Shown one piece after another: positions 15,001 through 27,163 of a DNA stretch of 64,000 bases. Each line of letters starts with the position of its first letter. The stretch's first letter is position 1. The notes under the pieces were generated by a model. It made no database searches and was not told the origin of the DNA. It saw nothing but the letters and a program-made list of their open reading frames with translations. The stretch comes from Glandiceps talaboti (Eukaryota; Hemichordata; Enteropneusta; Spengelidae): NCBI RefSeq assembly GCF_964340395.1, contig NC_135565.1, forward strand, positions 2,707,642 through 2,771,641, read 5' to 3'. Made by a program: the position numbers and the translations under genes.

Positions 15001-18000
15001 TCAGTACAGTTGACATGTTTGTACTACTGTCAAGATGTAGTGTTTCCAGACTGAACACTTTATCCTCAGTACACTTGACATGTTTGTACTACTGTCAAGA
15101 TGTAGCGTTTCCAGACTGAACACTTTATCCTCAGTACACTTGACATGTTTGTACTACTGTCAAGATGTAGTGTTTCCAGACTGAACACTTTATCATCAGT
15201 ACACTTGACATGTTTGTACTACTGTCAAGATGTAGTGTTTCCAGACTGAACACTTTATCATCAGTACACTTGACATGTTTGTACTACTGTCAAGATGTAG
15301 TGTTTCCAGATTGAACACTTTATCCTCATTACACTTGACATGTTTGTACTACTGTCAAGATGTAGTGTTTCCAGATTGAACACTTTATCCTCAGTACACT
15401 TGACATGTTTGTACTACTGTCAAGATGTAGTGTTTCCAGACTGAACACTTTATCCTCAGTACACTTGACATGTTTGTACTACTGTCAAGATGTAGCGTTT
15501 CCAGACTGAACACTTTATCCTCATTACACTTGACATGTTTGTACTACTGTCAAGATGTAGTGTTTCCAGACTGAACACTTTATCACCAGTACACTTGACA
15601 TGTTTGTACTACTGTCAAGATGTAGCGTTTCCAGACTGAACACTTTATCCTCAGTACACTTGACATGTTTGTACTACTGTCAAGATGTAGTGTTTCCAGA
15701 CTGAACACTTTATCATCAGTACACTTGACATGTTTGTACTACTGTCAAGATGTAGTGTTTCCAGACTGAACACTTTATCCTCAGTACATTTGACATGTTT
15801 GTATTACCGTCAAGATGTAGTGTTTCCAGATTGAACACTTTATCATCAGTACACTTGACATGTTTGTACTACCGTCAAGATGTAGTGTTTCCAGACTGAA
15901 CACTTTATCATCAGTACACTTGACATGTTTGTACTACTGTCAAGATGTAGTGTTTCCAGACTGAACACTTTATCATCAGTACACTTGACATGTTTGTACT
16001 ACTGTCAAGATGTAGTGTTTCCAGATTGAACACTTTATCCTCATTACACTTGACATGTTTGTACTACTGTCAAGATGTAGTGTTTCCAGATTGAACACTT
16101 TATCCTCAGTACACTTGACATGTTTGTACTACTGTCAAGATATAGTGTTTCCAGACTGAACACTTTATTCTCAGTACACTTGACATGTTTGTACTACCGT
16201 CAAGATGTAGTGTTTCCAGATTGAACACTTTATCCTCATTACACTTGACATGTTTGTACTACTGTCAAGATGTAGTGTTTCCAGATTGAACACTTTATCC
16301 TCAGTACACTTGACATGTTTGTACTACCGTCAAGATGTAGTGTTTCCAGACTGAACACTTTATCCTCAGTACACTTGACATGTTTGTACTACTGTCAAGA
16401 TGTAGTGTTTCCAGATTGAACACTTTATTCTCAGTACACTTGACATGTTTGTACTACTGTCAAGATGTAGTGTTTCCAGACTGAACACTTTATCATCAGT
16501 ACACTTGACATGTTTGTACTACTGTCAAGATGTAGTGTTTCCAGATTGAACACTTTATCCTCATTACACTTGACATGTTTGTACTACCGTCAAGATGTAG
16601 TGTTTCCAGACTGAACACTTTATCCTCAGTACACTTGACATGTTTGTACTACCGTCAAGATGTAGTGTTTCCAGACTGAACACTTTATCCTCAGTACAGT
16701 TGACATGTTTGTACTACTGTCAAGATGTAGTGTTTCCAGACTGAACACTTTATCCTCAGTACAGTTGACATGTTTGTACTACTGTCAAGATGTAGTGTTT
16801 CCAGACTGAACACTTTATCCTCAGTACACTTGACATGTTTGTACTACTGTCAAGATGTAGCGTTTCCAGACTGAACACTTTATCCTCAGTACACTTGACA
16901 TGTTTGTACTACTGTCAAGATGTAGTGTTTCCAGACTGAACACTTTATCATCAGTACACTTGACATGTTTGTACTACTGTCAAGATGTAGTGTTTCCAGA
17001 CTGAACACTTTATCATCAGTACACTTGACATGTTTGTACTACTGTCAAGATGTAGTGTTTCCAGATTGAACACTTTATCCTCATTACACTTGACATGTTT
17101 GTACTACTGTCAAGATGTAGTGTTTCCAGATTGAACACTTTATCCTCAGTACACTTGACATGTTTGTACTACTGTCAAGATGTAGTGTTTCCAGACTGAA
17201 CACTTTATCCTCAGTACACTTGACATGTTTGTACTACTGTCAAGATGTAGCGTTTCCAGACTGAACACTTTATCCTCATTACACTTGACATGTTTGTACT
17301 ACTGTCAAGATGTAGTGTTTCCAGACTGAACACTTTATCACCAGTACACTTGACATGTTTGTACTACTGTCAAGATGTAGCGTTTCCAGACTGAACACTT
17401 TATCCTCAGTACACTTGACATGTTTGTACTACTGTCAAGATGTAGTGTTTCCAGACTGAACACTTTATCATCAGTACACTTGACATGTTTGTACTACTGT
17501 CAAGATGTAGTGTTTCCAGACTGAACACTTTATCCTCAGTACATTTGACATGTTTGTATTACCGTCAAGATGTAGTGTTTCCAGATTGAACACTTTATCA
17601 TCAGTACACTTGACATGTTTGTACTACCGTCAAGATGTAGTGTTTCCAGACTGAACACTTTATCATCAGTACACTTGACATGTTTGTACTACTGTCAAGA
17701 TGTAGTGTTTCCAGACTGAACACTTTATCATCAGTACACTTGACATGTTTGTACTACTGTCAAGATGTAGTGTTTCCAGATTGAACACTTTATCCTCATT
17801 ACACTTGACATGTTTGTACTACTGTCAAGATGTAGTGTTTCCAGATTGAACACTTTATCCTCAGTACACTTGACATGTTTGTACTACTGTCAAGATATAG
17901 TGTTTCCAGACTGAACACTTTATTCTCAGTACACTTGACATGTTTGTACTACCGTCAAGATGTAGTGTTTCCAGATTGAACACTTTATCCTCATTACACT

Positions 18001-19686
18001 TGACATGTTTGTACTACTGTCAAGATGTAGTGTTTCCAGATTGAACACTTTATCCTCAGTACACTTGACATGTTTGTACTACCGTCAAGATGTAGTGTTT
18101 CCAGACTGAACACTTTATCCTCAGTACACTTGACATGTTTGTACTACTGTCAAGATGTAGTGTTTCCAGATTGAACACTTTATTCTCAGTACACTTGACA
18201 TGTTTGTACTACTGTCAAGATGTAGTGTTTCCAGACTGAACACTTTATCATCAGTACACTTGACATGTTTGTACTACTGTCAAGATGTAGTGTTTCCAGA
18301 TTGAACACTTTATCCTCATTACACTTGACATGTTTGTACTACCGTCAAGATGTAGTGTTTCCAGACTGAACACTTTATCCTCAGTACACTTGACATGTTT
18401 GTACTACCGTCAAGATGTAGTGTTTCCAGACTGAACACTTTATCCTCAGTACAGTTGACATGTTTGTACTACTGTCAAGATGTAGTGTTTCCAGACTGAA
18501 CACTTTATCCTCAGTACACTTGACATGTTTGTACTACTGTCAAGATGTAGCGTTTCCAGACTGAACACTTTATCCTCAGTACAGTTGACATGTTTGTACT
18601 ACTGTCAAGATGTAGTGTTTCCAGACTGAACACTTTATCATCAGTACACTTGACATGTTTGTACTACTGTCAAGATGTAGTGTTTCCAGACTGAACACTT
18701 TATCATCAGTACACTTGACATGTTTGTACTACTGTCAAGATGTAGTGTTTCCAGATTGAACACTTTATCCTCAGTACACTTGACATGTTTGTACTACTGT
18801 CAAGATGTAGTGTTTCCAGATTGAACACTTTATCCTCAGTACACTTGACATGTTTGTACTACTGTCAAGATGTAGCGTTTCCAGACTGAACACTTTATCC
18901 TCATTACACTTGACATGTTTGTACTACTGTCAAGATGTAGTGTTTCCAGACTGAACACTTTATCACCAGTACACTTGACATGTTTGTACTACTGTCAAGA
19001 TGTAGTGTTTCCAGACTGAACACTTTATCCTCAGTACACTTGACATGTTTGTATTACCGTCAAGATGTAGTGTTTCCAGATTGAACACTTTATCATCAGT
19101 ACACTTGACATGTTTGTACTACCGTCAAGATGTAGTGTTTCCAGACTGAACACTTTATCATCAGTACACTTGACATGTTTGTACTACTGTCAAGATGTAG
19201 TGTTTCCAGACTGAACACTTTATCATCAGTACACTTGACATGTTTGTACTACTGTCAAGATGTAGTGTTTCCAGATTGAACACTTTATCCTCATTACACT
19301 TGACATGTTTGTACTACTGTCAAGATGTAGTGTTTCCAGATTGAACACTTTATCCTCAGTACACTTGACATGTTTGTACTACTGTCAAGATGTAGTGTTT
19401 CCAGACTGAACACTTTATTCTCAGTACACTTGACATGTTTGTACTACCGTCAAGATGTAGTGTTTCCAGATTGAACACTTTATCCTCATTACACTTGACA
19501 TGTTTGTACTACCGTCAAGATGTAGTGTTTCCAGATTGAACACTTTATCCTCAGTACACTTGACATGTTTGTACTACCGTCAAGATGTAGTGTTTCCAGA
19601 CTGAACACTTTATCCTCAGTACACTTGACATGTTTGTACTACTGTCAAGATGTAGTGTTTCCAGATTGAACACTTTATCCTCATTA
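1..19686. repeat. 65-bp satellite array, about 303 monomers, open at the left edge
   Basis: The monomer starts with tgtactac(c/t)gtcaagatg and recurs every 65 bp from base 1 to the break at about 19686, where sequence becomes unique. Monomers differ at a few fixed positions: ACCG/ACTG, cagACtg/cagATtg, ccTCag/caTCag/ccTCat, tagTg/tagCg and tacaCt/tacaGt. One 67-bp variant, with an extra CT in the tgtactctactg context, lies near 2080 and again near 5462. Because 65 is not a multiple of 3, reading frames shift in every monomer and no protein can be encoded across the array. Each monomer carries three short inverted repeats (TTGAC/GTCAA, ACTAC/GTAGT, GTGTT/AACAC). There are no unique spacers, so this is not a CRISPR array. 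A heterochromatic role would be inference. Confidence 0.97.
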
Positions 19687-22449
19687 CTGTCTGCCTCTGG
19701 AGAAAGAAGAATGCAATCATGTCGCTTAGCAACAACACTGAGTTCTTTGTCAACTTCAGAATTGTCTATTTATATAGAACTTAGGGGGCTATGTTACAGT
19801 GACTCCAGGTGCGACTAGTGGACTACCTAAGATCACTTTGAAATACATACCATAAATATAAATACCAGTGGCTTTTAAAACACTCCCCTTGATGTCGGAA
19901 TTACAACCTACCTTATTATTTAGAAATTGAAAACATCTAAGTTTGGTAGAAATCCCGACAGGACACCACACATACTAGTGATACAGTTACTGGACTAGGG
20001 TCTTTTGAAGACAATTAAATACACCTACGTATGATATGGTTATATACCAGGTAGAACAGGTACGAGTTATTCGATTGCTGGGGAACACAAACAGTTGACC
20101 CCTTTGAGGTCATTTTAACCAGTACTACTTCTTTATGCGTATGGAGAAAAACATATTTCAAAACACCTGAGTAATATGGCTTGCATCAACATTGCAATTT
20201 CCCGCACCTATATTCGCAAGAAACGTGCTAATTAATATTGCTCTTTTTTGTTTTAGCTTGCAAACAATGTTAACGCGTGTATTAGATTTAATAGCTATTA
20301 AACGCACTGTGTTTTCAAAAGATCGTATAACTGTGATGGGTAGATTCGGGATGAAAGGTTACACCATTGTGTTATACCAGTCTGTGATATCACGATTTTA
20401 GTATGACATCATAACGTAGGCGTAGACAACAAATTCCACACCTTGATGATAACAGACATGACTTGAAAAATATGCGACATAACATTCCACCTCCATAATA
20501 CATACATTGTTTTGCGACATGATTTGCGACGTATTGTCGTTTAAATGTTACACATTTGAGCAAAATATCGTCTTCTTTCTATTATAATTACTTCTTTTAT
20601 GCAATACAGTTGTTTCTTTACTGAAGTGATCGTTTCTGATAGAAAATATACTATAATGTGATAATTTATAATTGGCAGTAACACGGCTAGGTGATAAGAA
20701 TCAACGTATTTAATGATTGACATTCCCGCTATACTTGAGATAGGAATGTAACACCACTGAGTTAAATATTTACCTAGTGCGATAAACAACCCGTTATGTT
20801 CAGAATGACCTTGATATAACAAGAGCGCCCTCATCGAGCAGGTATTATCTTGTGAACTAGTTGAGATCTTTTACGCGTGTATCTTTTTAGCAAGTGTTAC
20901 AAAGAAAAATATTGAATTAGGTATAAAATAATAACAAGCTTAAGTACGATTAGATTTGTGTAAAGGTCACAGCTGATGCTGACGAAGAATTTGGTCGAAA
21001 TATTCGAACAGCGCCTCTCTGTAGACGTACGTGTAGTAATAACTGACATTTTTGGTTGTTGAATTTCTTGTCGTTTAACTTGGAGTTTAAATAGCGAATA
21101 GGGGAATAGTGTAGTATCGTTAGGCTGGCTGGCTGGTTAGCAAGGCTGGTTAGCAAGATTGCTCCGATGTCGAGTCTGGAAGCTGTTCTTGTGTCGGAAA
21201 CTGGGTGTGTAAATATTAACAACTCATTTTAATTCTAATTACGGAGTCTAATAGCAAGGAAGGGTTATTTTCATTTGTTTTATAAATTACTTCTGAGTCA
21301 AATCAATGGTTGCAGTGTTAACTTAGACTATAGCGTCAATCTCTTTGCACTAGTCTGTAGTCTTGTCTTTTTCTTTATTGGAATCTTTGTAACTATGGAG
21401 ACACATCGAGAATTGGGATATTTTAGAACACAGGAGGTGAGAAGTACGTAGCGTTCAGCACTCTCCTAAAAATAGCACCTTCGAATTCGGCGCTCTAAAT
21501 AATTGTCAAAGTGTATCTCTATGATTACTTTAAAAATAAATATACGAGAAAGTGCAAACAGACTGACGCCTGTCTATGTTTCAGTGTATGTGTATAACAC
21601 TCTCCAATAAATGATTATTATTGGTTTATTCCATCATTACCGTAATACTTGAATAGGTAATAAATAAATAAACAAAAAACACTGGAAGGAAATAGTTTGT
21701 ATTTGTATGTGGCTAAACAGAAAGATTCCTGTAACCACGAGTGATCATAGCATGATGTAATGTTTGTTAAGAAGTGATAATATTTATAATGTTGGCTAAT
21801 GACTATATCACGTGACTGTAATAAAACAGACTGAAAAGTACACAAAAGAATAGTCTACGTCACGTAGCTTTCCCGCCTTTATTTCCAGACATTTGTGAAA
21901 GTAAACAAAAACACAATTAAATTCATTACTAACGACTTTTTCTTTTATTTGATCTCAAAATGAAATGAGGGAGCGTAAGAAAGTCATAGACACAAAATTT
22001 ATTCTGGTTAATTTTAGCGCGAAATGTTTTGGTGTTCACATGGTCAAATCGCACTGTCGAGTCATGTGACAAAATTGCAAAATACATATTACCAGTGGTG
22101 ATATGCAAATTAGATATAACCAACGATATTAAGAGTATACTAGTAATATAAATACACTGATGATGGTGATCGAATCAAGACTTGGCATAAGCTAAGTGTC
22201 TATATCGCTGATCTGTGTCTACGATAGCTCTCGCCTACACTTAGTCTCTAAGGTACGCCGTGACGGGGAGCCCCCCCCCCCAGACATCGGTCAACCCCTC
22301 TCAGAGAGGAGGCCGGTGAGGGCGGAACGACATGACGTACGTTACAGTCTAGCCTACATTCAGTAATGATGTAGGAGAGAGTTATCACCGTCATGGATCA
22401 GCGACGTAGACAGGATAGACTCGGCAGAATTAACGACGGTGCATTTAAT
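19687..22449. other. Intergenic, no gene recognised
   Basis: This is AT-rich unique sequence between the satellite and the next small arrays. The short open frames here (60-97 codons) have no recognisable domain, no supporting splice context and a composition that matches the surroundings. A short GGCTGGCTGGTTAGCAAG-type duplication lies near 21122-21160 and a run of C near 22271. I see nothing else. Confidence 0.6.
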
Positions 22450-22690
22450 ACTGAACGAAGATAAGTCTATTAACTCTAATAATATACAGGTACAACGTAT
22501 ATGAATCGTACTGAACAAAGATAAGTCCATTAACTCTAATAATATACAGGTACAACGTATATGAATCGTACTGAACGAAGATAAGTCCATTAACTCTAAT
22601 AATATACAGGTACAACGTATATGAATCGTACTGAACGAAGATAAGTCCATTAACTCTAATAATATACAGGTACAACGTATATGAATCGTA
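22450..22690. repeat. 60-bp tandem repeat, 4 copies
   Basis: Four almost identical 60-bp units begin ctgaacgaag or ctgaacaaag at about 22451, 22511, 22571 and 22631 and end in gaatcgta. Since 60 is divisible by 3, two overlapping minus-strand frames stay open through the array (123 and 89 codons) and give repeated 20-residue peptides. The near-identity of the copies at all codon positions indicates recent DNA duplication, not a protein. Confidence 0.95.
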
Positions 22691-22918
22691 CATTCTAAAG
22701 GAGCAGAGTAACAAATACGGACTAGTAACAAAATACAGCTATTATCATTGTTGATTAGAAATTATAATGATCAGAACGGTAACTTCAAAGTGAGTTTTAA
22801 ATTTCCAAATTGATTAACTGACGTTCAATCGTCGTAAATCACAGGTGCTCTTCACGTCAGTGCCGTCCTAAACGTCCTAAACCAGAGGTTCATATGTCAT
22901 TGCGTCGGCAGAAATATG
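22691..22918. other. Short unique spacer
   Basis: Non-repetitive sequence between two tandem arrays. No gene seen. Confidence 0.5.
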
Positions 22919-23226
22919 TGGTTTGCTAGAATGTGGCGTTCTGATCACAGACTGGCTTGCTAGAATGCGGCGTTCTGATCACAGCCTGGCTTGCTAGAAT
23001 GCGGCGTTCTCATCACAGACTGGCTTGCTAGAATGCGGCTTTCTCATCACAGACTGACTTGCTAGAATGCGGCGTTCTCAGCACAGACTGGCTTGCTAAA
23101 ATGCGGCGTTGTCATCACAGACTGGCTTGCTAGAATGCGGCGTTCTGATCACAGACTGACTTATTAGAATGCGGCGTTCTCATCACATACTGATCGACTT
23201 ATTAGAATGCGGCGTTCTCATCACAG
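22919..23226. repeat. 34-bp tandem repeat, about 9 copies
   Basis: The unit is cttgctagaatgcggcgttc followed by tgatcacagactgg. Copies diverge by single bases (gcggc/gtggc, tgatcac/tcatcac), and one late copy carries a 4-bp insertion (tactgatcga). It is unrelated to the 60-bp and 65-bp arrays. Confidence 0.95.
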
Positions 23227-23552
23227 CAATTTCTTATGAACGATGATAATGGTTGACGTGTTGGTTGTTACAGTAGTAAACAAATAACTAATAAATAAAC
23301 GTTGAAATATGGAAAATACATGTCATAAAAATAGGGTATAGAAAGCAATGTTATTATATATGTATTGTTTATATTGTATAACTAATGTTTCATCGAAATT
23401 ACAAAATCTTGATATACTTAAACCTGCACTCAATGTGTCATATTGTGTCCCTGAACTTTGCTATTTAAATCTGTTTCAGAACACTGACACATTACTGTGT
23501 CCATGTATGACGTCATTGTGCTAGCATTATAGGAGTAGGGTGTCACTATGAC

Positions 23553-23745
23553 AATATATGATTACGTCACACCATTAACATAATATATGATCACGTCACA
23601 CCATTAACATAATATATGATTACGTCACACCATTAACATAATATATGATTACGTCACACCATTAACATAATATATGATTACGTCACACCAATTAACATTA
23701 TATATGATTACGTCATACCAATTAACATAATATATGATAAATAGA
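23553..23745. repeat. 29-bp tandem repeat, about 7 copies
   Basis: The unit is tatgattacgtcacacc followed by attaacataata, with small length changes in the last copies. Each unit contains TTACGTCA, which resembles a CRE/ATF half-consensus, but nothing nearby suggests a promoter. Confidence 0.93.
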
Positions 23746-24420
23746 TATTACTTCTAAAACCATTTATGAATCATGCACACGATTTATATTTCGAATTTTG
23801 ATGTTTTGTTTAAATAACTCTTTAGCAAACAATAGTAAACTACTCATGTTATACAACAAAAAATAATGATCTAAAATCTCAAATTTTAAAACCATATATT
23901 CGACTTGCTAATTAGAAGTTTAAATTGGCCTAAATATTATTGTGAGTTTAACTGCTACTAAGCTAGTGATATTATTTGGAAAAAGGAAGATTCTTGTGGG
24001 TTCGTTACCCTGCTTAAAACAGACATGGAGACGCCTCTTGGCTTTTACTTGATGTGATTCAGGTGGTTTTCAAGTCTTGGGACTCTGTCTGAATATTGGT
24101 ATATATGGCTATTTTTGTTTGATATTGAAAACTCATTACATTATTCCGGCCACTATCAAAACATGTTGAAAATGTCTAGCAACTGGTATCATATCAAACA
24201 AGCCTTCAATCGAAGACATAGTTCCCAACTTGTATGTTTTATGGCAAAGTTATTGACAAGTGCAAATCTGAATGGTGTCTCAAGATACACGTCAAAGGTC
24301 AAAGGTCAATGTCTCATTTCAAAGCTCATCATTGATAATGTCAGGGTAGACACTTGAATGGTGGCCATCTGTAGAAAACCTTTGACAACACTAGTAACAG
24401 GCAAAGTGTGCTTGTTTATC
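23746..24420. other. Intergenic, no gene recognised
   Basis: AT-rich unique sequence. An 80-codon plus-strand frame at 24115-24357 has no recognisable domain. It runs into the first divergent subrepeats of the neighbouring element, so I treat it as chance. Confidence 0.5.
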
Positions 24421-24424
24421 ACAA

Positions 24425-25012
24425 ACATGGCAGCCATTTTGTTGTTCAGGTCAAGGTCATGAACATGTACCTCACATAGTAAAAACCAAGACATGATTAA
24501 ACTATCATCTCTTGAAATATTTGCTTCAAAAACCTGTGAAGATAACCCACATTTGGCTATTTGACCTTGAAAAGGTCTAAAAAGAAAGCTATCATTTGGT
24601 AATATGGTAATAAGGGCGTAGGCATTTAAATGGAGTCATTCTGTATTATACCTCCAAAGTTATGATGCATATTGTGAAATTTAACAACAAATATTCGGCC
24701 ATGTTTGATCCGGTCATAAAACAAAGTGGCGTGCATATGTCTCACATAGTGTGTTATCTTAATGGAATCAGTTGATGCATGTCAGAGATATGAGGATAAA
24801 CATAGAACAACAAATATGGCTGCCATTCGGCCATATTTGATTCGGTCATAAAACAAAGTGATATGAAAATGTCTCATATAGTATGTTACCTTTAGGCCAG
24901 GTTTGGCTGGAATCAGTTGGTGCATGCCAGAGATATGAGGGTGAACAAACGAACGGACGGACGGACGGACGGAACCCAAGGTATAACGGCGGTGCCCGTT
25001 GGGGACTAATGA
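24425..25012 (+). mobile_element. Pearl-like non-autonomous element with (ACGG)n and terminal hairpin (degraded)
   Basis: Divergent subrepeats recur about every 131 bp; for example, the block ggtcataaaacaaagtg is at about 24713 and 24844, next to a nearby 'atggctgccattcggccata' block. They are followed by five ACGG units (about 24955-24973) and then a short hairpin (aacgg / ccgtt) ending ggggacta at about 25012. This order of core tandem repeats, ACGG microsatellite and right-terminal hairpin ending GGGGACTA is shared with the better-preserved element at 48000-48971. It matches the general layout known for pearl/DINE-1-type elements. I cannot see a left terminal repeat, so the left border is uncertain. 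Confidence 0.55.
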
Positions 25013-25752
25013 ATTATATATGAAATAACATTTTGGGTACAACAAAATTCGAAAAAAGCCATAATCTCAATTCCCAAGCCTCTTAATACAGTTATTTATC
25101 TGTACTACACTCTGTGTTGTATTAGTAATTTTGATTGGTCTAAAATGAGTTTCAATGTGTATTATTTTAACATATTGACTTTCGCCGGAAAATTTAATGA
25201 AGAACGCAAGTCTGCTCTGAGAGGACCCAACTTAAATGTCATCAGAAGGAATTTTGAAACTCTCATCGGGGGTATTCTAAAACCGTCCTGTAGGGGTATT
25301 TTGAACAGTCCTCGGAAGGTATGAAACCTCCTAAGTGGGTATTCTGAAACAGGTCCAATCCGTGGTACATGTAACTAATGTCCAAAAAACTTTGTGTGAA
25401 GGCGATCGTCCTAAGTGGTCTTCCATCACGGCTTGTTCCACAGCTGACTCAGTCTTGTAGCACCATAGCTTCTTAAAGGCTCATAATTCATTCCCGGGTT
25501 ATTGTCTTATCAGTCTCAGCCAAAATGATTACAATAGGAAGGATCGTTCTTTTGTTCAGGACCAACCTCGCTACTTAAAATCTACAAAACAGCTGTTTTA
25601 CCAAAATGCTACTCTTTTTATCTCAAAATGGTCGAAATGTTGGATTGTCCTATTCCGAGAACCATTTAGCATTTATACATTGTAGTATGGCAGTTAGTCT
25701 AATATTTGTGTACGAATAATAAGTTATATAGTTTTTAAGTTATTGTATACTC
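25013..25752. other. Region 3' of gene B
   Basis: Non-coding sequence that includes the 3' flank of gene B. I see no AATAAA on the minus strand close to the stop codon. An ATTAAA lies far away, near 25192 on the minus strand, and a weak TATAAA variant near 25673. A faint repeat of ggtattctgaaac/ggtattttgaac motifs lies at 25265-25360. Confidence 0.4.
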
Positions 25753-27163
25753 TTATCTTTTCGATGCATACACGAGGCCAAAATATTCCGATGGTCTAGC
25801 TGGTGGACGCATTGATGTATCAACCGGTGGTACATAGCTTGCTCGTGTCGATCTTTCTAACCCGAAAAGTTGTTCATCCATATCTTGATACTTTGGATGT
25901 GACAAAGTTGCTCTCTGCTCAGGGACACTAGAGACACTATCGTGGCTTGATTTCCACGACCTTCTCGGAGAATAGTCATCGGAGTGAATGGAGTTTGGAT
26001 AGTCATCACTTGGGCTTCTTGCTCGGTATGTTGGATAATCGTCACTGCCATGACTTGGTCTCGCTAGTGGTGGACAATCGTCATTGCCATGACTTGGTCT
26101 CTCTAGTGGTGGATAATCGTCACTGCCATGTCTTGGTTTCTCTAGTGGTGGACAATCGCTTATATCCGTTGCCTGACCTTGATTCTGTGGGTGGTCATTC
26201 TTGGCAGTATTCCATGATTCTGGGGTTTGGTCTTGTTTATGTTCTGGGAGATTCCAATGCAGTTTTTTTGTTGGATATCCATTTTTTCGGGAATCGTGAG
26301 AATCTCTAGGGTTTTTACCAGCAGAGTTTCCATTAAGAGTTGGTTTTGGTTGTAGTTGTGCACGTGTGCCATTATCATGGAATCCGTTATTTCCTGGTAA
26401 TTGGCGATGTAATGATGGATGATGTACATCTTCATCCGATGAATTTAAGTTAGGTCGATTCTCAACTTCATCTGGCCATGTGGTTGGTTCTTGATGAAGT
26501 TCTTGCATTGCAGGTGGTTCAGCATCATTGTACTCCGAAGACCAGCCAGAACTACTAAAGCTAGATTCAAGATGCCTACTTTTCGGTTCTGAAGTTGGGC
26601 TTTCATGTTCAACTGGAACGTCATCATATGTATGTGGCTTTGTCATCGGAGAAACATCCAGTTTTTCACTGGATGTATGCACTGGAGTGTTTGAAGTATT
26701 GGGTGTTGCTGTAACTGAATGTTTGTCAGTTTGAGTTGGTACGATTACCTCAACATCAATACCAAGATGTTCATCTTGCAGGGTTTCATCATAAGTGTAT
26801 CTAGGCTGATCAGGTGAATGTGGTGACCATGAACCCGGTGACGAGTCTGTATCGATACTCTGCATCTCTAACTGTATTTCTTCTGTTTCATCGGTTTCGT
26901 AGGGCATTGTGGTAGGTTGGTCTACGCTGACTTCATCCATGCCTGGTTTCTCATCTCCATCAACGGGTTTAGACAAACGATTCTCAGTCGAACGATGTCG
27001 AAGTTGACGGTTGTGTTTTTCTTCTGCAGTCATGGTAGTGGCATATGCAATATCATCAGCCTCAGGGTCTGCCGATGACTGTGTTGATAACATCATTATA
27101 GCCTTGTTAGATCGCCCTCTAGTGCCGGAATGTCTTGAATTGTTATCACGTAATGCATCGCTT
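25753..27163 (-). CDS. Gene B coding exon 5 (last exon): cytoplasmic tail
   Basis: The acceptor is TTTCTAACAG. The first base completes an Arg codon split with exon 4, and 22 codons precede the first internal Met of the long open frame. The exon is rich in Asp, Ser, Pro, His and Asn and contains no hydrophobic segment. It includes three 39-bp repeats (about residues 510-570) and ends in the conserved RPPARPSEYFG block followed by SKR and a stop. Confidence 0.92.

Noticed and set aside
1-19686. CRISPR-like array or repeat protein gene
   Set aside because: There are no unique spacers, the whole unit repeats, and a 65-bp period breaks any reading frame. The 83-codon frames at 1935-2186 and 5317-5568 are the same chance frame in two copies of a higher-order unit.
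20970-21012. Second hammerhead core (ctgacgaagaatttggtcgaaa)
   Set aside because: The bases after CTGACGA and before GAAA cannot form the required G-C closed helix II.
22360-22731. 123-codon minus-strand ORF with a 20-residue repeat
   Set aside because: It is the translation of the 60-bp tandem repeat. A second frame is equally open, and there is no sign of codon selection or homology.
24782-25045. 87-codon minus-strand ORF with RPSVRSFVHP
   Set aside because: It reads the ACGG microsatellite and hairpin end of a non-coding repeat.
25947-26734. Plus-strand and alternative-frame ORFs over gene B exon 5
   Set aside because: Shadows of the repeat-rich last exon.
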